DNA of 44,011 nucleotides from Porogramme epimiltina (lineage: Eukaryota > Basidiomycota > Agaricomycetes > Polyporales > Polyporaceae): the NCBI GenBank assembly GCA_900155495.1, contig FTLJ01000701.1, forward strand, positions 1-44,011. Reading direction: 5' to 3'. The notes beneath the pieces were generated by a model. The model did not search any database, was not told the DNA's origin, and was given only the letters and a program-made list of their open reading frames with translations. The position numbers were made by a program, and so were the translations under genes. Of the stretch, positions 1 to 11,170 are shown in pieces (positions within the stretch are counted from its first letter, which is position 1; each line of letters opens with the position of its first letter).

Positions 1-499
1 TACTGACTGAGGATCGCTCTATCGTGTGTCTATTAGGTCTGATTGTCGGCTATTTGCCTTCACCCCCGGTGCAGACTTCATCAGCCATGAGTCCCAGTGA
101 AAATGCCCGCATTTCGGCTAATTCCGCTACATCTCAATCGGTTCAACTCATTCGAAATGGTCTGATATGACCTGAAATGCTGCAGCGGGACGGGAAGTGC
201 GCGTAAACAACTAGTAGTATCACCAGAGACCTCACATCCATGTCGTCTCTTGCAGTTCCCTCGAAATTAAGCGAGACGGCTCCCTGCCATATGGCTAGTA
301 TGTCCGCCTGCACCTGTAGCGCATATTTGTGCGCATTGCACGGCCCTCCGATCATTGTGCACAACCGGACTGTGTGTATCAAATTATATAACTCTACTAT
401 ATTGCTTTATTATAGATACATTGAATGTAGTATTATCGTAGCAACAATATCGTGCATGAACATTGAAATGGACATGGATCATATAGCTGAGGCACTTAC
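1..499. other. left flank, no gene recognised
   Basis: I see no supported gene here. Short open frames on both strands lack splice context. The stretch around 380-440 is AT-rich. The relic gene entering from the right has a donor-like site at 493-499 (minus strand), but I could not find its next exon, so the relic appears truncated here. Confidence 0.4.
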
Positions 500-1530
500 C
501 TGAATGTCTTGTAAAGCAAAGCTGTCGTCGTCGAGAAGTTCAAGAAGGGTGCGGTCTCCGCTCGAGTGGGAGATAACGCGAACATAACCTGCGCGAATCG
601 GTTAGAGACAGTTAAAGACGTGTTTCAACTCGGCGGAGAGGCAGACGCACCTTTAGTCATTGCGTACGCGACGCACTGACTCGCTCCGATCGTCGCCCCA
701 GGGAGGAACGCAGAATCGGCCTTGGCGAGGGCAACGGTAGTGGACCCAGCCGGTGAGAAACGTCAAAGATAATGGTCTGGGTTGGCACGAACGTCTCGTC
801 AGGATATCACGCCAAACGCGAGAACAAACTAGACACGCACGGAGGGCTAACATTTTTGTTCTAAGACCCATTCCGCTTCGGCCCCGCGCCACCGCGCTGG
901 GGGAGCGGCGAGCTCTGTTGTAGCCGCCCCCAAACGGACCCTGCGATCCACCGGGCACGACTGGGGAGTCTCCGGCGCAACGGGGCTGGCGCGCGGGCTG
1001 GCTGACCTGCTTGGGCGGCAACGAGCGTGGCGACGCGGTGCCGGGGTGGACGACGGGCTGCCCGGGCCGGCTCCTGTGCAGGCGGGTACATGGGCTCGTA
1101 TGGCAGCACGAACGGCGGCAGGGGCTGGAATTAGGGTGGGGGCGGGGGCACCTGGCCACGCGTGAGCTGGTCCATAAGGTTCTCGACGGACTTGCGCTTC
1201 AGGTCGCCTAGAAAGGCCCAGTCGTCCAGTTGGTGCTGCTGCTGCTGCTCCATGGGGTCTCTTCTTGGCACTGGGGCTGGAGCCCGTGAGGGCGTCGAAG
1301 GGAGAAACAAAATCAAATATCCAGCGACGGGTGGGCGACGCCGCACGGTGATGGGGGTCTTAGGAGGCGTGCATTCCAGAACACTCACGTTTGTGGCCGT
1401 AGGACGTCTCTGGGGGAACGGTGTACTCGCCGTGGTGGGACGGCTCGGGTGGAAGCGGTACGTGGGGTGGCGAGGGGCCAGACGGCGGGAGTGATATGGG
1501 CTGCTGTTGGGTCTCCGGCCGGTTGAGAGA
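500..1530 (-). pseudogene. relic of a proline-rich gene, possibly EDC4/Ge-1-like, 3'-truncated
   Basis: Seen: a proline-rich exon near 1390-1530 ends in a phase-1 donor and joins in frame to an exon carrying a QQQQ tract and the stretch DDWAFLGDLKRKSVENL. That exon hits a TAA at 1131-1133, after which the same frame continues with proline-rich sequence. Further down, 651-760 encodes a stretch with TTVALAKADSAFLPG and joins through a 62-bp intron (589-650) to an exon at 500-588 reading GYVRVISHSSGDRTLLELL. Just upstream of TTVALAKAD the frame is lost, consistent with one missing C near 744-748. Inference: the last two exons resemble the WD40 part of EDC4-type decapping scaffold proteins, and the proline/glutamine-rich N-terminus fits, but the identity is uncertain. 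The in-frame stop, the frame loss and the missing C-terminal exons point to a dead copy. Confidence 0.4.
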
Positions 1531-1602
1531 ACGTCGGCCCCGTGACGAGGTGAGTGACCTGTGAGTGACCCGTAAGTGACCGTGCCAGGAGCCAGGCGTC
1601 AA

Positions 1603-1915
1603 ATCTTCCCCACCCCTGCGTTACTGATGATGCGTGATGTTACGGTAACGTCGAGTCACACCAATTTCTCCGCCCACTCGATGTCACAAAACTAAACAAG
1701 ACCTGTCCTACTTCGTAGCCCAGGAATAGGTCGAAGAGAGACAGACAATAGAGATCACGGAACAGTGGGCATGAAAATGGTACCTCCGCATTCCAGGGCT
1801 CGGCATTCGCTCCTGTATCTCCTTTGAAAGAACATTATTCAAGGACATTAGGTGACTGTACTGCCCTGTGGGCAATTTCCTCCTCTTATGACTTGCCAAT
1901 ATCAGCCCCGCTCCC
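1603..1915. other. intergenic, nothing recognised
   Basis: This lies between the relic and the 3' end of DUF6533 copy 1. It probably contains the latter's 3' UTR. No further feature is seen. Confidence 0.4.
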
Positions 1916-3590
1916 CTATCGTGTTGTACAAATAGTTATTCCGACGACTCCTGGAGACGCCACAAAGCTCGGTAGCGATTCATCTAGGTGTTTCGAGATG
2001 TAGAGTGGATCGTCTGGGTCGACTCGGATGTGATGTAGGTCGGCCTCTTGGAGGTTGATGAGGGAGCGGGAGATGAGAATGGTTGTGAAGCTGCATGTCC
2101 ACGTGGAACGCAGTGGCTTAAAGTGAGCATTGTGGAAGACGCGAGCATATGGGTTTGTAAATGTGGTGGTATTACTGTAAGAAGCTCCGCTGAGCATCTA
2201 CATCAATAGTTATGAATTCAGGTCTAACACAATGAATGACACAATAGGGGAACAACATACCGGAGTCAAAGTGAATATCAGGTGTAGAACGTTTAGGATA
2301 AGAAGTAGTCTATGGTAGGTTCAGCCCTGGTTCTGGATCCACCAAAAACGATAATTGTAGCATGCTCGTGCGCTTACATGAAGTAAATAGTCCCTGCTAG
2401 ACGTGAGCTTCTGGCATTTTCATACAGATATACAGGCCTTACCGTCTCGCAAGAATACGTCCGTCAGAGTGGGGCGACGGTGAGCCAAGAGAGACTTCGC
2501 GGGAGAGATCTGGTGGAATAGCTTCCACCACGTGAGAATAATAATGAGTGAGTCGGCCAGAATGAGCGATCCTCGAGAACAGATTGTTACTATGGCACTA
2601 GGCTTCAGCAAGTATGTGGGATCATTGAAGAGCTCTGCTCACGGCTGAAGAAGTGGTGGATGAGATGGTGTGTAGAACTCAGTGAAGATACAGAGACGAG
2701 CTCACCTGATATTGACGAGGTTGGAAGGATAAGCCTCGAGCGCGCACCCGAACGGGCCGAGGAATCCACCATGTCCGAGCACAAGCTGCGCCTGGTAACA
2801 TGCACGTAACGCATCCTCTCAGCGTGTGGTATTCCCCAAAGGCGACGGGCGTAGATTGCACTCACCACATTTGCACCCAAAGGGCCAAGCGAAAGGAGCA
2901 GGATGAAGGTAGCAAATATCCTGGAGTGACTAAGAGCCAGGGCACGTCCGGCAGAGAACGCTGAAGGGATTTAAATGAGAGGAGTATATGCGAGGTATGC
3001 GTCCAGGTGAATACGTACCTGCAGGCGGTACGTACATGCAATATTCCGTGATAGCGACAGCCAGTTCCACATCGTTGCACCTACAATGCCCCAGGTGATT
3101 AGCTCACTGATGGCCAAGAGTGTCTCCGCTGAGAACTCACATCTAGGGCGGTTCGCATGTTTCGCTTCTCAATCAAATCCTCCCCAAAGAGAGAATTAGC
3201 TCAGACTCACGCGATCTGTCCAGGTTACACTGCTGGATATGGGTGCTAGCTCTAGGACGGAGTATATTATGATGAGGTATCGGTTGACCAAGAAGAGAAC
3301 AGCTGCGCCGGAGAACTTGCGCTTCCAGAAGAGGTCAATTTCGCGGTCGATGGTTATGAGGTGATCAAAGAAGATGAGGGCTGTTGAGAAAAAATTCTGT
3401 GTCTGATATTAAGATGCATGAGGTGAGACTGGGGACTCACTTGACTCCGCGAGGAGTGTATAATTTGTGACGAGACTGTCATCCGGGGTCAGTAAACTCA
3501 TTGCATATTGCGCCTGTATGTGACTTACTAGTCGCAGAATACGTCTATGACAATGGCGGTATTTATGCCAGCGACTGGATTGTCGGACAT
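1916..3590 (-). CDS. DUF6533 multi-pass membrane protein, copy 1
   Basis: Family of unknown function, frequent in Agaricomycetes, with several predicted membrane helices. Exons I can place (minus strand): 3590-3529 (start, MSDNPVAG), 3475-3441, 3380-3211 (ends at DUF6533-type text, donor after ...CGC), a 2-nt exon at 3142-3141 (AT), 3080-3019 (CNDVEL...VPPA), then an exon with the FSAGRALALSHSRI segment. Next come AQLVLGHGG..., a second 2-nt exon at 2644-2643 (CC), an exon from 2589 with ICSRGSLILADSLIIILTWW, and the last exon ending SRSLINLQEADLH... and stop at 1916. Phases agree when the two 2-nt exons are included. No internal stop was found in the exons checked. The start is supported by a TATATAAG about 60 bp upstream. 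The junction just before the last exon is not resolved. Expected length is about 320-340 aa. Confidence 0.75.
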
Positions 3591-3644
3591 GGCTATTACG
3601 GTGAGCACGGCGGGGGAGTACATCAAACTACTAAGGGATGTTCA

Positions 3645-3654
3645 CTTATATATC
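3645..3654 (-). promoter_or_regulatory. TATA box of DUF6533 copy 1
   Basis: The minus strand reads GATATATAAG about 60 bp before the start codon. All five DUF6533 copies have a TATA-like element 60-67 bp before the chosen start, which supports the short first exon. Confidence 0.55.
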
Positions 3655-3656
3655 CC

Positions 3657-4962
3657 CTATACAGTGCATTTCACAACTTGGGAAATGTTGTATCCATTCA
3701 TTCTTCTGTTGAGAAGGCCAGGGAAGTTGTCAAACGCATGGTAACGACAGATGTGGCAGAGTGCACATTGGAAATTTGAGCAATAAACTCACAGTGGAAC
3801 ACGTAAGTACTAAACGTAATCAATGCGTCTACGTATTTCAATTCGTGAGAGGCACGGCGATGTGGATAATGGTGGACAAGGGTGCTATATCTGCCAAACA
3901 TAGTATTGTGGCTGGCTGGGGCGCGATGAAGACTGTCATCCATGAATCGAATGAGTTTAAGCTAAGCGCTAGATATATCCTCATTGAGATCAAGGTGAGC
4001 ACAAGTACTAGATGAAGGTTCCAAAGTAGAGGGATGAGGAGTGATGCTGCTTGGGGTAGACCTCTGGTGCTCACTGCGCGGTCAGTGGAAGCGGCAGATG
4101 CCAGATTAGGTTCAAGTTGCAGCATGGACAGCAAGCGCCTCACTGTATCTTGGGCCTAAGCTTCGGTTCCGATGGTATCGACCTCAGGGTCACGGAGAAC
4201 AGCCACAAACGACCCCTAGACACAGCATGGTGTCAGAGAAGCCGGCGAAGCAAGAAGGATTTGGCCCGAATTCCGCTCTGGCCACATCCCGGGCTTTATT
4301 ATATGTTTGAGTCGGACACTAGGCCTATCGAGTCCGCGAGGTTACCATCATGCCTCGGAAGTACACGTCTTGCACTAAAGGAGTGGGGATCCAGGATTTT
4401 AGTATCCGTACAATGACATTTTACCTGTAATCGTTTGTTGTGTGCGTCTTTCCTTTCCTCTTCAACTTGGATGCTCAAGTTTTGGTATGTAGCTTTTTAG
4501 CTCAGGCTGTAGACGTCGGCGGCGCTTTAGTAGTAACTAGTACTGTGACCGTCTGGCGTCAGGCATGCAATGATATCGATGTACGCAGCTGACGGGGAAG
4601 GTAGAGGTGCACGATCCTCCAGGACGTGGTGCAGGAGCCCGGAGACGACCAACAGCTTATTGAGCGTGGCTAGCTTGACTGAGTCATTCTTCGCTTTCAA
4701 GTCGTCTGTCTATGAGCATGACGCCTACTACGGCCTGGATGCGCACGGCTAGTACTGACACGTGACGGGATGCGTCAGTCATATTGTCTACAGGCGTAGA
4801 TAGTGCTGGCGGCCCAACTCTGCTCTCCCTACTTTCTCTTGAAGGTGGGCCTGATATCATAAGGGTGTTTTAGCGGCTGTAAAAACGTTCAAGATGTTAC
4901 TAGACGTAAAGTTTGAATTGCTACAAATACAATCTTCTGGGATCGGATACTACTGGCCACTA
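3657..4962. other. gene-poor spacer with short hydrophobic ORF
   Basis: A minus-strand frame at about 3838-4143 encodes a hydrophobic stretch (HLVLVLTLISMRIYLALSL), but I cannot connect it to flanking exons or a family. It could be a decayed membrane-protein exon. The rest holds the hairpin repeat at 4752-4782 and nothing else I recognise. Confidence 0.35.
4752..4782. repeat. dispersed hairpin repeat, copy a
   Basis: Imperfect inverted repeat with arms close to the consensus GTGACYGACGCGT and its complement around the 6-nt loop GACGGG. The same element occurs at 11707, 16482 and 32327, with degenerate versions at 22507 and 20706. Confidence 0.6.
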
Positions 4963-7322
4963 TTAGGCGTTCTGGCCACTCTGCTGCAGCATTGAGAACT
5001 CCTCCAAGAACTCTTCCATCGCATCAAGTGCTTCCACGACGTGTGCATACCGCAGCGCCTCCCCGCGGCTCAGCGCGAGAGACGTCGCTGTCCGGCACGC
5101 GTTCTTAATCTGCCGCCCATTGATGTCGCGCGCCGCGAGCCTCTCAACGTGCGCGTCGTCCGACTCCACGGCCGGGATACCGGCCTTGCGGAGGAACGCG
5201 CGCCAGATCTGCGCTTTCGTCTCGCGCGACAGCTCGGTGAAGTGGAGCGCCACGTGAATGCGCGAGAGGAACGCCTCATCGAAGGTCGTAATCCGATTAG
5301 TGGTGAGAAATAGGATACCGCGGTAGTATTCGATGTGGCGGAGGAAGACGGCGACCATGGCGTTACGACCCATGTCGTGCAGCGATCGCTGTTCGAGGAA
5401 TACATCCGCCTGTTGTAAGCTGTGTGTGAGTAGGAGTTGTTGGAGCAGCGACCCATGAAACGCACCTCATCAATCAGGAGGACTGCATTCCAGCTCGCCG
5501 CGAGCTCAAAAGCGTCCTCGAGTGCGCCGTCGAGGGCTCCAGCATCAGTTCCGAGGTCGCCACCCCCGACGATGTAGAGGGGGCAGCGAAGGTGCTCGCT
5601 CGTTGCCTCCGCAGACATCGTCTTACCGACCCCTGGCGGACCAAACAAGTTGATGACGAGGCCCTGACCCTTGCCGCGCACGAAATCGTCGAATGCTGCG
5701 CCGCTCGCGTTCAGCCTTCCGTTGGCCTCTACGAGTGAGCGAAGGAGCGTCTTGCGCTCCTCCTGAAGGACCAAGCCCGTGAATGCTTCGTCATTCCATT
5801 CGATCGGGCTGACGTTGTTGACATTGAACTCGACTACGCAGGCGATGTTTGTCAGGAAATGCTAACGAGGAGAAATATAAGTACGTACGCCAGAGTTTAT
5901 CTGATAAGCTGAAGCCGTAGAGGATTGGAGAAGCGAGAAGGAGCTCCTCCTCAGTGAGAGACTCCACCCCATTCTTCCCATCTTTGAGCGGGAGAAGTGT
6001 GCTAGGGGATGGTCGTTCCAAGTCGTTCTCGGCCATCACAAAGTGCCCTGCACGGATGCGACAGCGTGTCAGCATTGTACCGCGCACAAATACCCCTAGA
6101 AATGAGGCACAACTCGCCTTTGTCAATCATGATTCGGGATTTCACCGCGAACCGTCGGAGCCTGAGCTCCCCCTGCTGGTCCTCCTCGCGCCGAATGCCC
6201 GTCCCGTGGTACTGTACGTGGTGCACGCCCGCAAGAGCCGCCCATCGCCGCCCACGAGAGACGAGCATCGCGCGCACTTGAGCAGATTCAGGATGGTATT
6301 GAAGCGGAAACGCGCTGAGCAAGTGGATTTCCTGTGCGCCGTCGAAATGGGCCAGGATGACACGCGTTACTCCGTACCCGAAGCGCGGGCCTTTGCTGCG
6401 CCGGGCTCCGTCGTCTTCCTCCCACCCGATCTCCGCCTCTGGGTCCTCCGTTTTGTCGTTCGCCGCGGAGGCCTCAAGTCCCTTTAGGTAGAGCGCGTAG
6501 TACGGGTCGCCACATTTGTTGACCCCCCGGCTGGCAAGGAGGAGGCGCGCCGCTCGCGTCTCACGCGTAGCCGGGCAGCGATGGAGGATCACGGACCCCG
6601 GGATGAGGACAGCGTAGAGGAGGTCAAAGGTAATCTCGCCGTGCGTCGTGAGGGAGGCGATCCGGGCGAGAGTTTGGCGATAGTTCTCGCGAATACAAGA
6701 GAGGAAGACGCGGAGGGATGCGAGAACGCGCGTGTCTTCTTCGGTGGGCTCGGCTGTGGTAGTAAGTGCGTGTTCATATTCTTCAAATTTCGGAAAGAAC
6801 GCGATCAGGACCTTCGGGTCGAGCTATCGCCATCGGGGAGCAAGTGCATAAGCAGAATATCACCACGAATACGTGATAGGTGCGTACCGTAACAGGCCGC
6901 GAGCTCCATGAGATTCGGGAGTCACCGCCGATAACGTCCTTGCACGCCTTGAGAAGGTATTCACTTTTGATGACGATCTCGATAACAATCTGCATGATAT
7001 CCCTCGCTTGTTGCTCCGGAGTTGGGTGCTTGCGCACGACAACGAAACAGTACTTGGCCCACGAATCCTCGCTAGCGTCGACGCCGAGAGGCTGCACAAG
7101 CTCCGCAGGAACATCGCCCGCATTGAGAGTGTCCTCATGTTCCCAGCCGCATGGGTCCTTCTCCTTGTATCGCGAGTCGACAAACTTCACATCTAGGTTG
7201 AACGTAGTGGGACGCTCGTCGGATGGCGGGGTGGTGAGAGCTGTAGTGGACGCGGGGGTGGAGACTTTGTCGGATGTCGCGTCCCCTGAGGTGTCGGCGA
7301 TGCTGGCTGCGTCGGTGGTCAT
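4963..7322 (-). CDS. AAA ATPase with N-terminal DUF7025-like region, paralog A
   Basis: Five exons in consistent phase: 7322-6888, 6823-6118, 6047-5889, 5833-5466, 5409-4963, giving 704 aa with no internal stop. The N-terminal half resembles the DUF7025 region of fungal AAA proteins (text such as AEPTEEDTRVLAS and HGEITFDLLYAVLIPG). The C-terminal half is an AAA domain: Walker A GPPGVGKT at about 498-505, Walker B LLIDE ending at 556 and continuing AD in the next exon, sensor-1 text FLTTNR, then an SRH-like segment FDEAFLSRIHVAL, and a small lid domain. ATP-driven remodelling is the family expectation; substrate and location are unknown. Intron 2 (6048-6117) begins GC, not GT (GCGAGT). The paralog at 12231-14579 has the same five-exon layout and nearly identical exon lengths (exons 3-5 equal), so this is a recent enough duplicate with both copies kept open. 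Base composition is more GC-rich than the neighbouring DUF6533 genes. Confidence 0.9.
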
Positions 7323-7360
7323 TGTGGATCCTGGGGATAATGTAAGGTGGGTGTCAGTGG

Positions 7361-7370
7361 AATATATATA
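7361..7370 (-). promoter_or_regulatory. TATA box of AAA ATPase A
   Basis: TATATATATT on the minus strand, about 40 bp before the start codon at 7322. The paralog has a TATA repeat at the matching place. Confidence 0.55.
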
Positions 7371-7530
7371 GTGCGAGAGCGGGGTTCTAGGTAAGTTTCC
7401 GCCACGAACGGCGGCTGTTGTGGTGTGCATGGCTGCAACACGTTCCTCAGACGAGTCATCTCCAAAATCCCCGAATGCCGAACACGCACTGGCTGGCACG
7501 ACTGCAGGAGGAAGGTGACATGCTTGCAAA

Positions 7531-7680
7531 AAGAAAGTGGTATGATTAATTGCATCTTATCCACATGGCAGCTGGTCAGCGAAACCTTGCGTGTTGTCAT
7601 TCGCATGATAGGTACTGGCTAGGACGTCGTTGAGTTAGATTCCTCATCTGACTGGTTTACGGAACTCACCCACTCTCGAG
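7531..7680 (-). promoter_or_regulatory. conserved upstream block of AAA ATPase A
   Basis: This non-coding block matches 14805-14955 upstream of paralog B much better than the surrounding sequence does. A core of GTGGTATGATTAATTGCAT is identical in both. It lies 210-360 bp from the start codons, a plausible place for promoter elements. It could also be an untranslated exon. Confidence 0.4.
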
Positions 7681-7689
7681 CCGCATATA

Positions 7690-8530
7690 TGGCATCTCTT
7701 CACTATAGCACGCCTTTGGTTACACGTTTCCCAAGTACCATCCTGTCTGACTGGCGAGCTGTGCACAAATGCCGCTGTGGTCGCAGGATCATGACCGAAG
7801 TCGGTCGTCGTACTGTCAATGCAGTTCTTCCGATGTACCGGCAATAGAGTAATACAGCATGTGTGGGTTATATTTGGGCTGCGGGCAGATAGGGGGTGGA
7901 GGAGGCAGGGCAGCAGGGGAGGAAGGCCAGGGTGCACGGATAGGGTCCCGAGTACGCCCGAGAACGCCCGAGACGCGCTGTGTCTGACGCGTCCTCGACA
8001 CTCGAAAAACATAGCTAGAGAGGATTTACGCCAGCAGCTTTCTCTAGCCGAGGCATCGAGGTCGAGGTGGCCTTGGTCCCCTGTGGAATGAGGACTCCTA
8101 GCTGGATGACAAATGCCAATTGGCCCGAGTCGGCGCTTACGTCGTGGACCTCGTGGCCGTCATTCTTGCCCACTTGAGGTATTCCGAGAAAGCGCTGTGA
8201 GAACTGAGCGGAGATGATACCGAAGGGGGGGAGGGGGACGTACACCGCAGCATGTGGAGGGTGGACTCGGAGTTTAGTCGCATTGCGGGGGCTGTGACTC
8301 ACGCTCGATGCGTCGGAAAAAATGACGTCATCCAAGGATGCCCCTGCCGGCGTTCGGCTTGGCGCATAGACCGCGGTGTGAACAAGGTCGCTGCAATGCA
8401 TGACGCACGCCCCTCCATCTCCAGCCAACAACTATTGAGCGACGTACGCCCGTCTGACCGGCTGGCGGCTGAACGGTATGATGTGCCCTTCCATTCGATT
8501 GTAAGTAACACGTGGTGCTAAACTTGTGCA
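7690..8530 (-). other. degenerate unit duplicated with AAA ATPase A
   Basis: This stretch is homologous to 15019-15711 beside paralog B. On the minus strand it shows a frame with GKNDGHEVHD, a possible donor GTAAGC, and GVLIPQGTKATSTS, which matches GVLVPYGTEFSHLD in the B-side copy. Frames are interrupted and coding direction is not certain, since the plus strand also gives partly matching text. I do not recognise the family; the unit looks like a gene relic carried along by the segmental duplication. Confidence 0.35.
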
Positions 8531-8980
8531 TCGAGCGGATCTACAACGGCTACGAAAGGTATCGTGGGTTGTGACCGCCGATAGCCACGGCACTCGTCTC
8601 GCTATACGTTTTCCTTCTATTGCCTGCGCGAGCGGAGTGGCCGAATGAGCGTGGCGTCCTCACGGGACCGGGCCCGATCACCTAGCCTGTGAAGACCTGA
8701 ACAAACGTTAATAAACAGTCCACATTCTGATAGCGAGCACCGAACATTGTGTCAAACCCCATTTCGCAGACGTGCCGTGTAAAACGCATAGTATGGCTAA
8801 GCACTCACGCTTGACGCTCCGCGCAGATTCGTGTTCCTATCCATGAGGCGCCCCTCCTAGCTGATGCAGGTGTGCCTCGGACTCGACGCGACCAGAGTCA
8901 TGTCTATAGGCGGAAAAGTCACAACACGAGGAGTCTAATGGAAGAGGACGGCGTACATATTACGAGTGGGTGTCTCACGT
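8531..8980. other. intergenic, nothing recognised
   Basis: Short frames only. No family-like text, repeat or splice structure that I can support. Confidence 0.4.
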
Positions 8981-9567
8981 TGATAGCACTACCCCTTATG
9001 CTAAACAGTAGCCCATCTCCGACCTTCTCGTCCGCATATTTAGCTATCGAGGCGCGCGTTACCGCGCCTGCGACGGCGCATCGGTGGTATGTTGTCGCGC
9101 CCATTGCGACCTTCATGTCTAGCTATTCGCCTTGCAATTGTGCGGGCATGTTGAGATCGGCAGACAGATCGCCAAAGTAGACGGCCTGAACAACGCGAGC
9201 GATGATCTGTATCTGGTTCATCAGCGTCGCACAAAGGTCATTGGTATAGGTACAGGAGGTGATGATGTGCTAAGTACCTTCCAAAGGGATAGATGAGGAG
9301 CGGGGGTGGGCGGCGCAAGCGCTATATGTGCACGCTTCAAGCCGGGGGGAGGAAAGGGAATCAGGAAAAGGGGTGCGCACCTTTACCTGCTCGTGGACCT
9401 CGCATCCATCAATGACCTTCCCATGAACCCACCGAGCCCGTCCGTTCACGCTGCAGCCAGACGAAATCTTAATACAAAAGCGCGAGTGACCGGAAGAGGG
9501 CGTACCATTCCGCTTACGACGTCCTTCGCCTGGATACCGACGGCTCCGTGTGCCGATCCCGAATAGA
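8981..9567 (+). pseudogene. decayed gene fragments of an unidentified family
   Basis: At 9000-9135 a plus-strand frame reads IEARVTAPATAHRWYVVAPI, which resembles EARVTVPEIGLRRGAMFMTF on the minus strand at 10.9-11.1 kb and REPEVAF...AKYVTDPTTST at 20.8 kb. At 9436-9567 the sequence aligns with 21616-21738: the plus frame has AARRNLNTKARVTGRGRT, matching VARQDVNAVARAAGRGRT there. The match then continues in another frame (RLDTDGSV against RLDTDDSV), so this copy carries a frameshift. I do not know the function. Similar pieces in the window suggest an old, mostly dead gene family. Confidence 0.35.
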
Positions 9568-9593
9568 GCGGGACTTCTGGAGGAATGGCTGCT

Positions 9594-10175
9594 GCACGAC
9601 GGGCATAGGCCCAGATATGGGCACGAGATATGGTGGGAAAATGGACTGGGCATGGTCACCTGCCTCCAGCCATGTCACCGCCGTATTCCTGCCCGGTATA
9701 TTCAAACTGCCCCGGCCAAGATACTCACATATTACATGCCGGGACAGGTGACCACACCCCGGCACGGGATATGGCCGGGACATGGGCGGCTCAGTTGACA
9801 TATTGGGTACACTCCTGTCAAAATGTGAGTAAGATGTCTGTCAACTTTGAACTATCCCCGCCATATCTCGACTGTATGTACACGTGACTTCCCGGGCCGT
9901 GCCCCCGCCACAGGAGTGTGCCGGATATCTCAATTGGCCCGACCACAATTGTAGGAATGTGGCGGATATCTCAACTGGCCCGGCCATGTCCCGGCCGTGT
10001 TCCGTGCCGGGGTGTGGTCGCCTGTCCCGGCACGGTATATGTGTGTATCATGGCCGGGGCAGTTTGAATGTAGCGGGCGGGAACATGGTGTTGACATGGC
10101 CGGGCGCAGGTGACCACGCCCGGTCCATTTTCCCACCATACCTTGTGCCCATATTTGGACCAATGCCCGTCGTGC
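9594..10175. repeat. large inverted repeat, about 222-bp arms
   Basis: The left arm 9594-9815 is the reverse complement of 9954-10175 at roughly 80-85% identity by eye, both starting GCACGACGGGCAT from the outside. The spacer is about 138 bp. At the inner end of the right arm a short segment containing GGATATCTCAAYTGGCCCG is tandemly duplicated (about 9921 and 9965). Neither arm holds a convincing gene. It could be a fold-back/MITE-like element or a hairpin RNA source. The arms are rich in CCGGCC and CCCGGC words, unlike their surroundings. Confidence 0.75.
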
Positions 10176-10299
10176 TGGTTGTTGGCGACGTCGTATACCC
10201 GGCCGCCATCGGGTGCTCACTGTTGCTCGTATGACAAGACACGTCTTATGAGAGCGCCGAGATGGTTGACGCGTTCGCAAGCGGGAAGAAGCTCGGAGG

Positions 10300-11170
10300 A
10301 GAGGCACGTCCGTAGCGCCCGGCATATGCGCAGGGCGTCTCGAAAAAATGACGTCAGCACGCCCGTGGGAATTTTAGCTGCCGCCGTACCAGACAGGCTT
10401 TCGTCCGCGGCGCGGCTGACCGTGACATACAGAGTGCCCATCTCCAACCTTACCTCCGTTCTGTATTTGTTCCTCGTCAGTCCTTCCGCACCCACTCAGG
10501 CACTGCGGTAGACTCACCCACAGTATCACAGCGCCAACGCGCCGAACGCCGGGATCCGAATGAGGAAGGTGGCGAACACCATGGCATGTCTTTTGTCTGT
10601 CCATCGTGCTCTTAAACTGACCCTTCGTTTGACTGTTGCATATACCTATGGGCTTGGCAGATTTGTGCAGCAGGGCGTAGAGGGATGTGAGGCGGTTTGA
10701 ACACGGTCCAGGTGCGTCTCGCCCTCCTGTCTTTCCTCTTCAAACATGCGTCTCATTCTCCCCAAACCACGCGCTGAAGCTCGCCTATCTCCAGCGCATA
10801 CACCCTCGACGCCCGCCTCACCGCCTCTCCCATTAAAGGTACCCGGCTGGTCATTTCCCCTCACTTTGGCGCGACGCTCACGGATCACGCGCGTTCTGTT
10901 GCTCAACTCGCCAAGACCGTCCACTTCGCCCACAACGCCTCCCTCGAAGTACCCGCCCACCTGTAGGAAGAACAGTGAGAGAGGGGAATGTCATGAACAT
11001 AGCGCCCCGCCTCAGTCCAATCTCAGGGACGGTTACGCGGGCCTCCGTCGCGGGTAGTGGGACCGAGCGTGCCGCGGCGGGATTAGAGCGTCGGGAGCGC
11101 GATCTACATGGGACGTGGAAGGTGAGCACCATTCTACACCACGTGTCACGCATATGTTGACCCTCCCCCA
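10300..11170 (-). pseudogene. decayed fragments related to those at 9.0-9.6 kb
   Basis: The minus strand at about 10880-11110 reads EARVTVPEIGLRRGAMFMTF, similar to the plus-strand fragment near 9.0 kb, so the two lie in opposite orientation on either side of the inverted repeat. Around 10340-10390 sits a block shared with 15.64-15.68 kb and 40.0 kb (AAATTCYCACGGG followed by TGACGTCATTTT). Plus-strand text CCCATCTCCAACCTT near 10440 also recalls 9010. No continuous gene can be built. Confidence 0.3.

Noticed and set aside
3838..4143. Hydrophobic minus-strand frame as another DUF6533 exon
   Set aside because: It lacks the TDRE, NRYL and RALAL words and has no matching splice pattern. Left as unexplained.
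5954..6487. 177-codon plus-strand frame
   Set aside because: Antisense shadow of exons 2-3 of AAA ATPase A, with no family resemblance.
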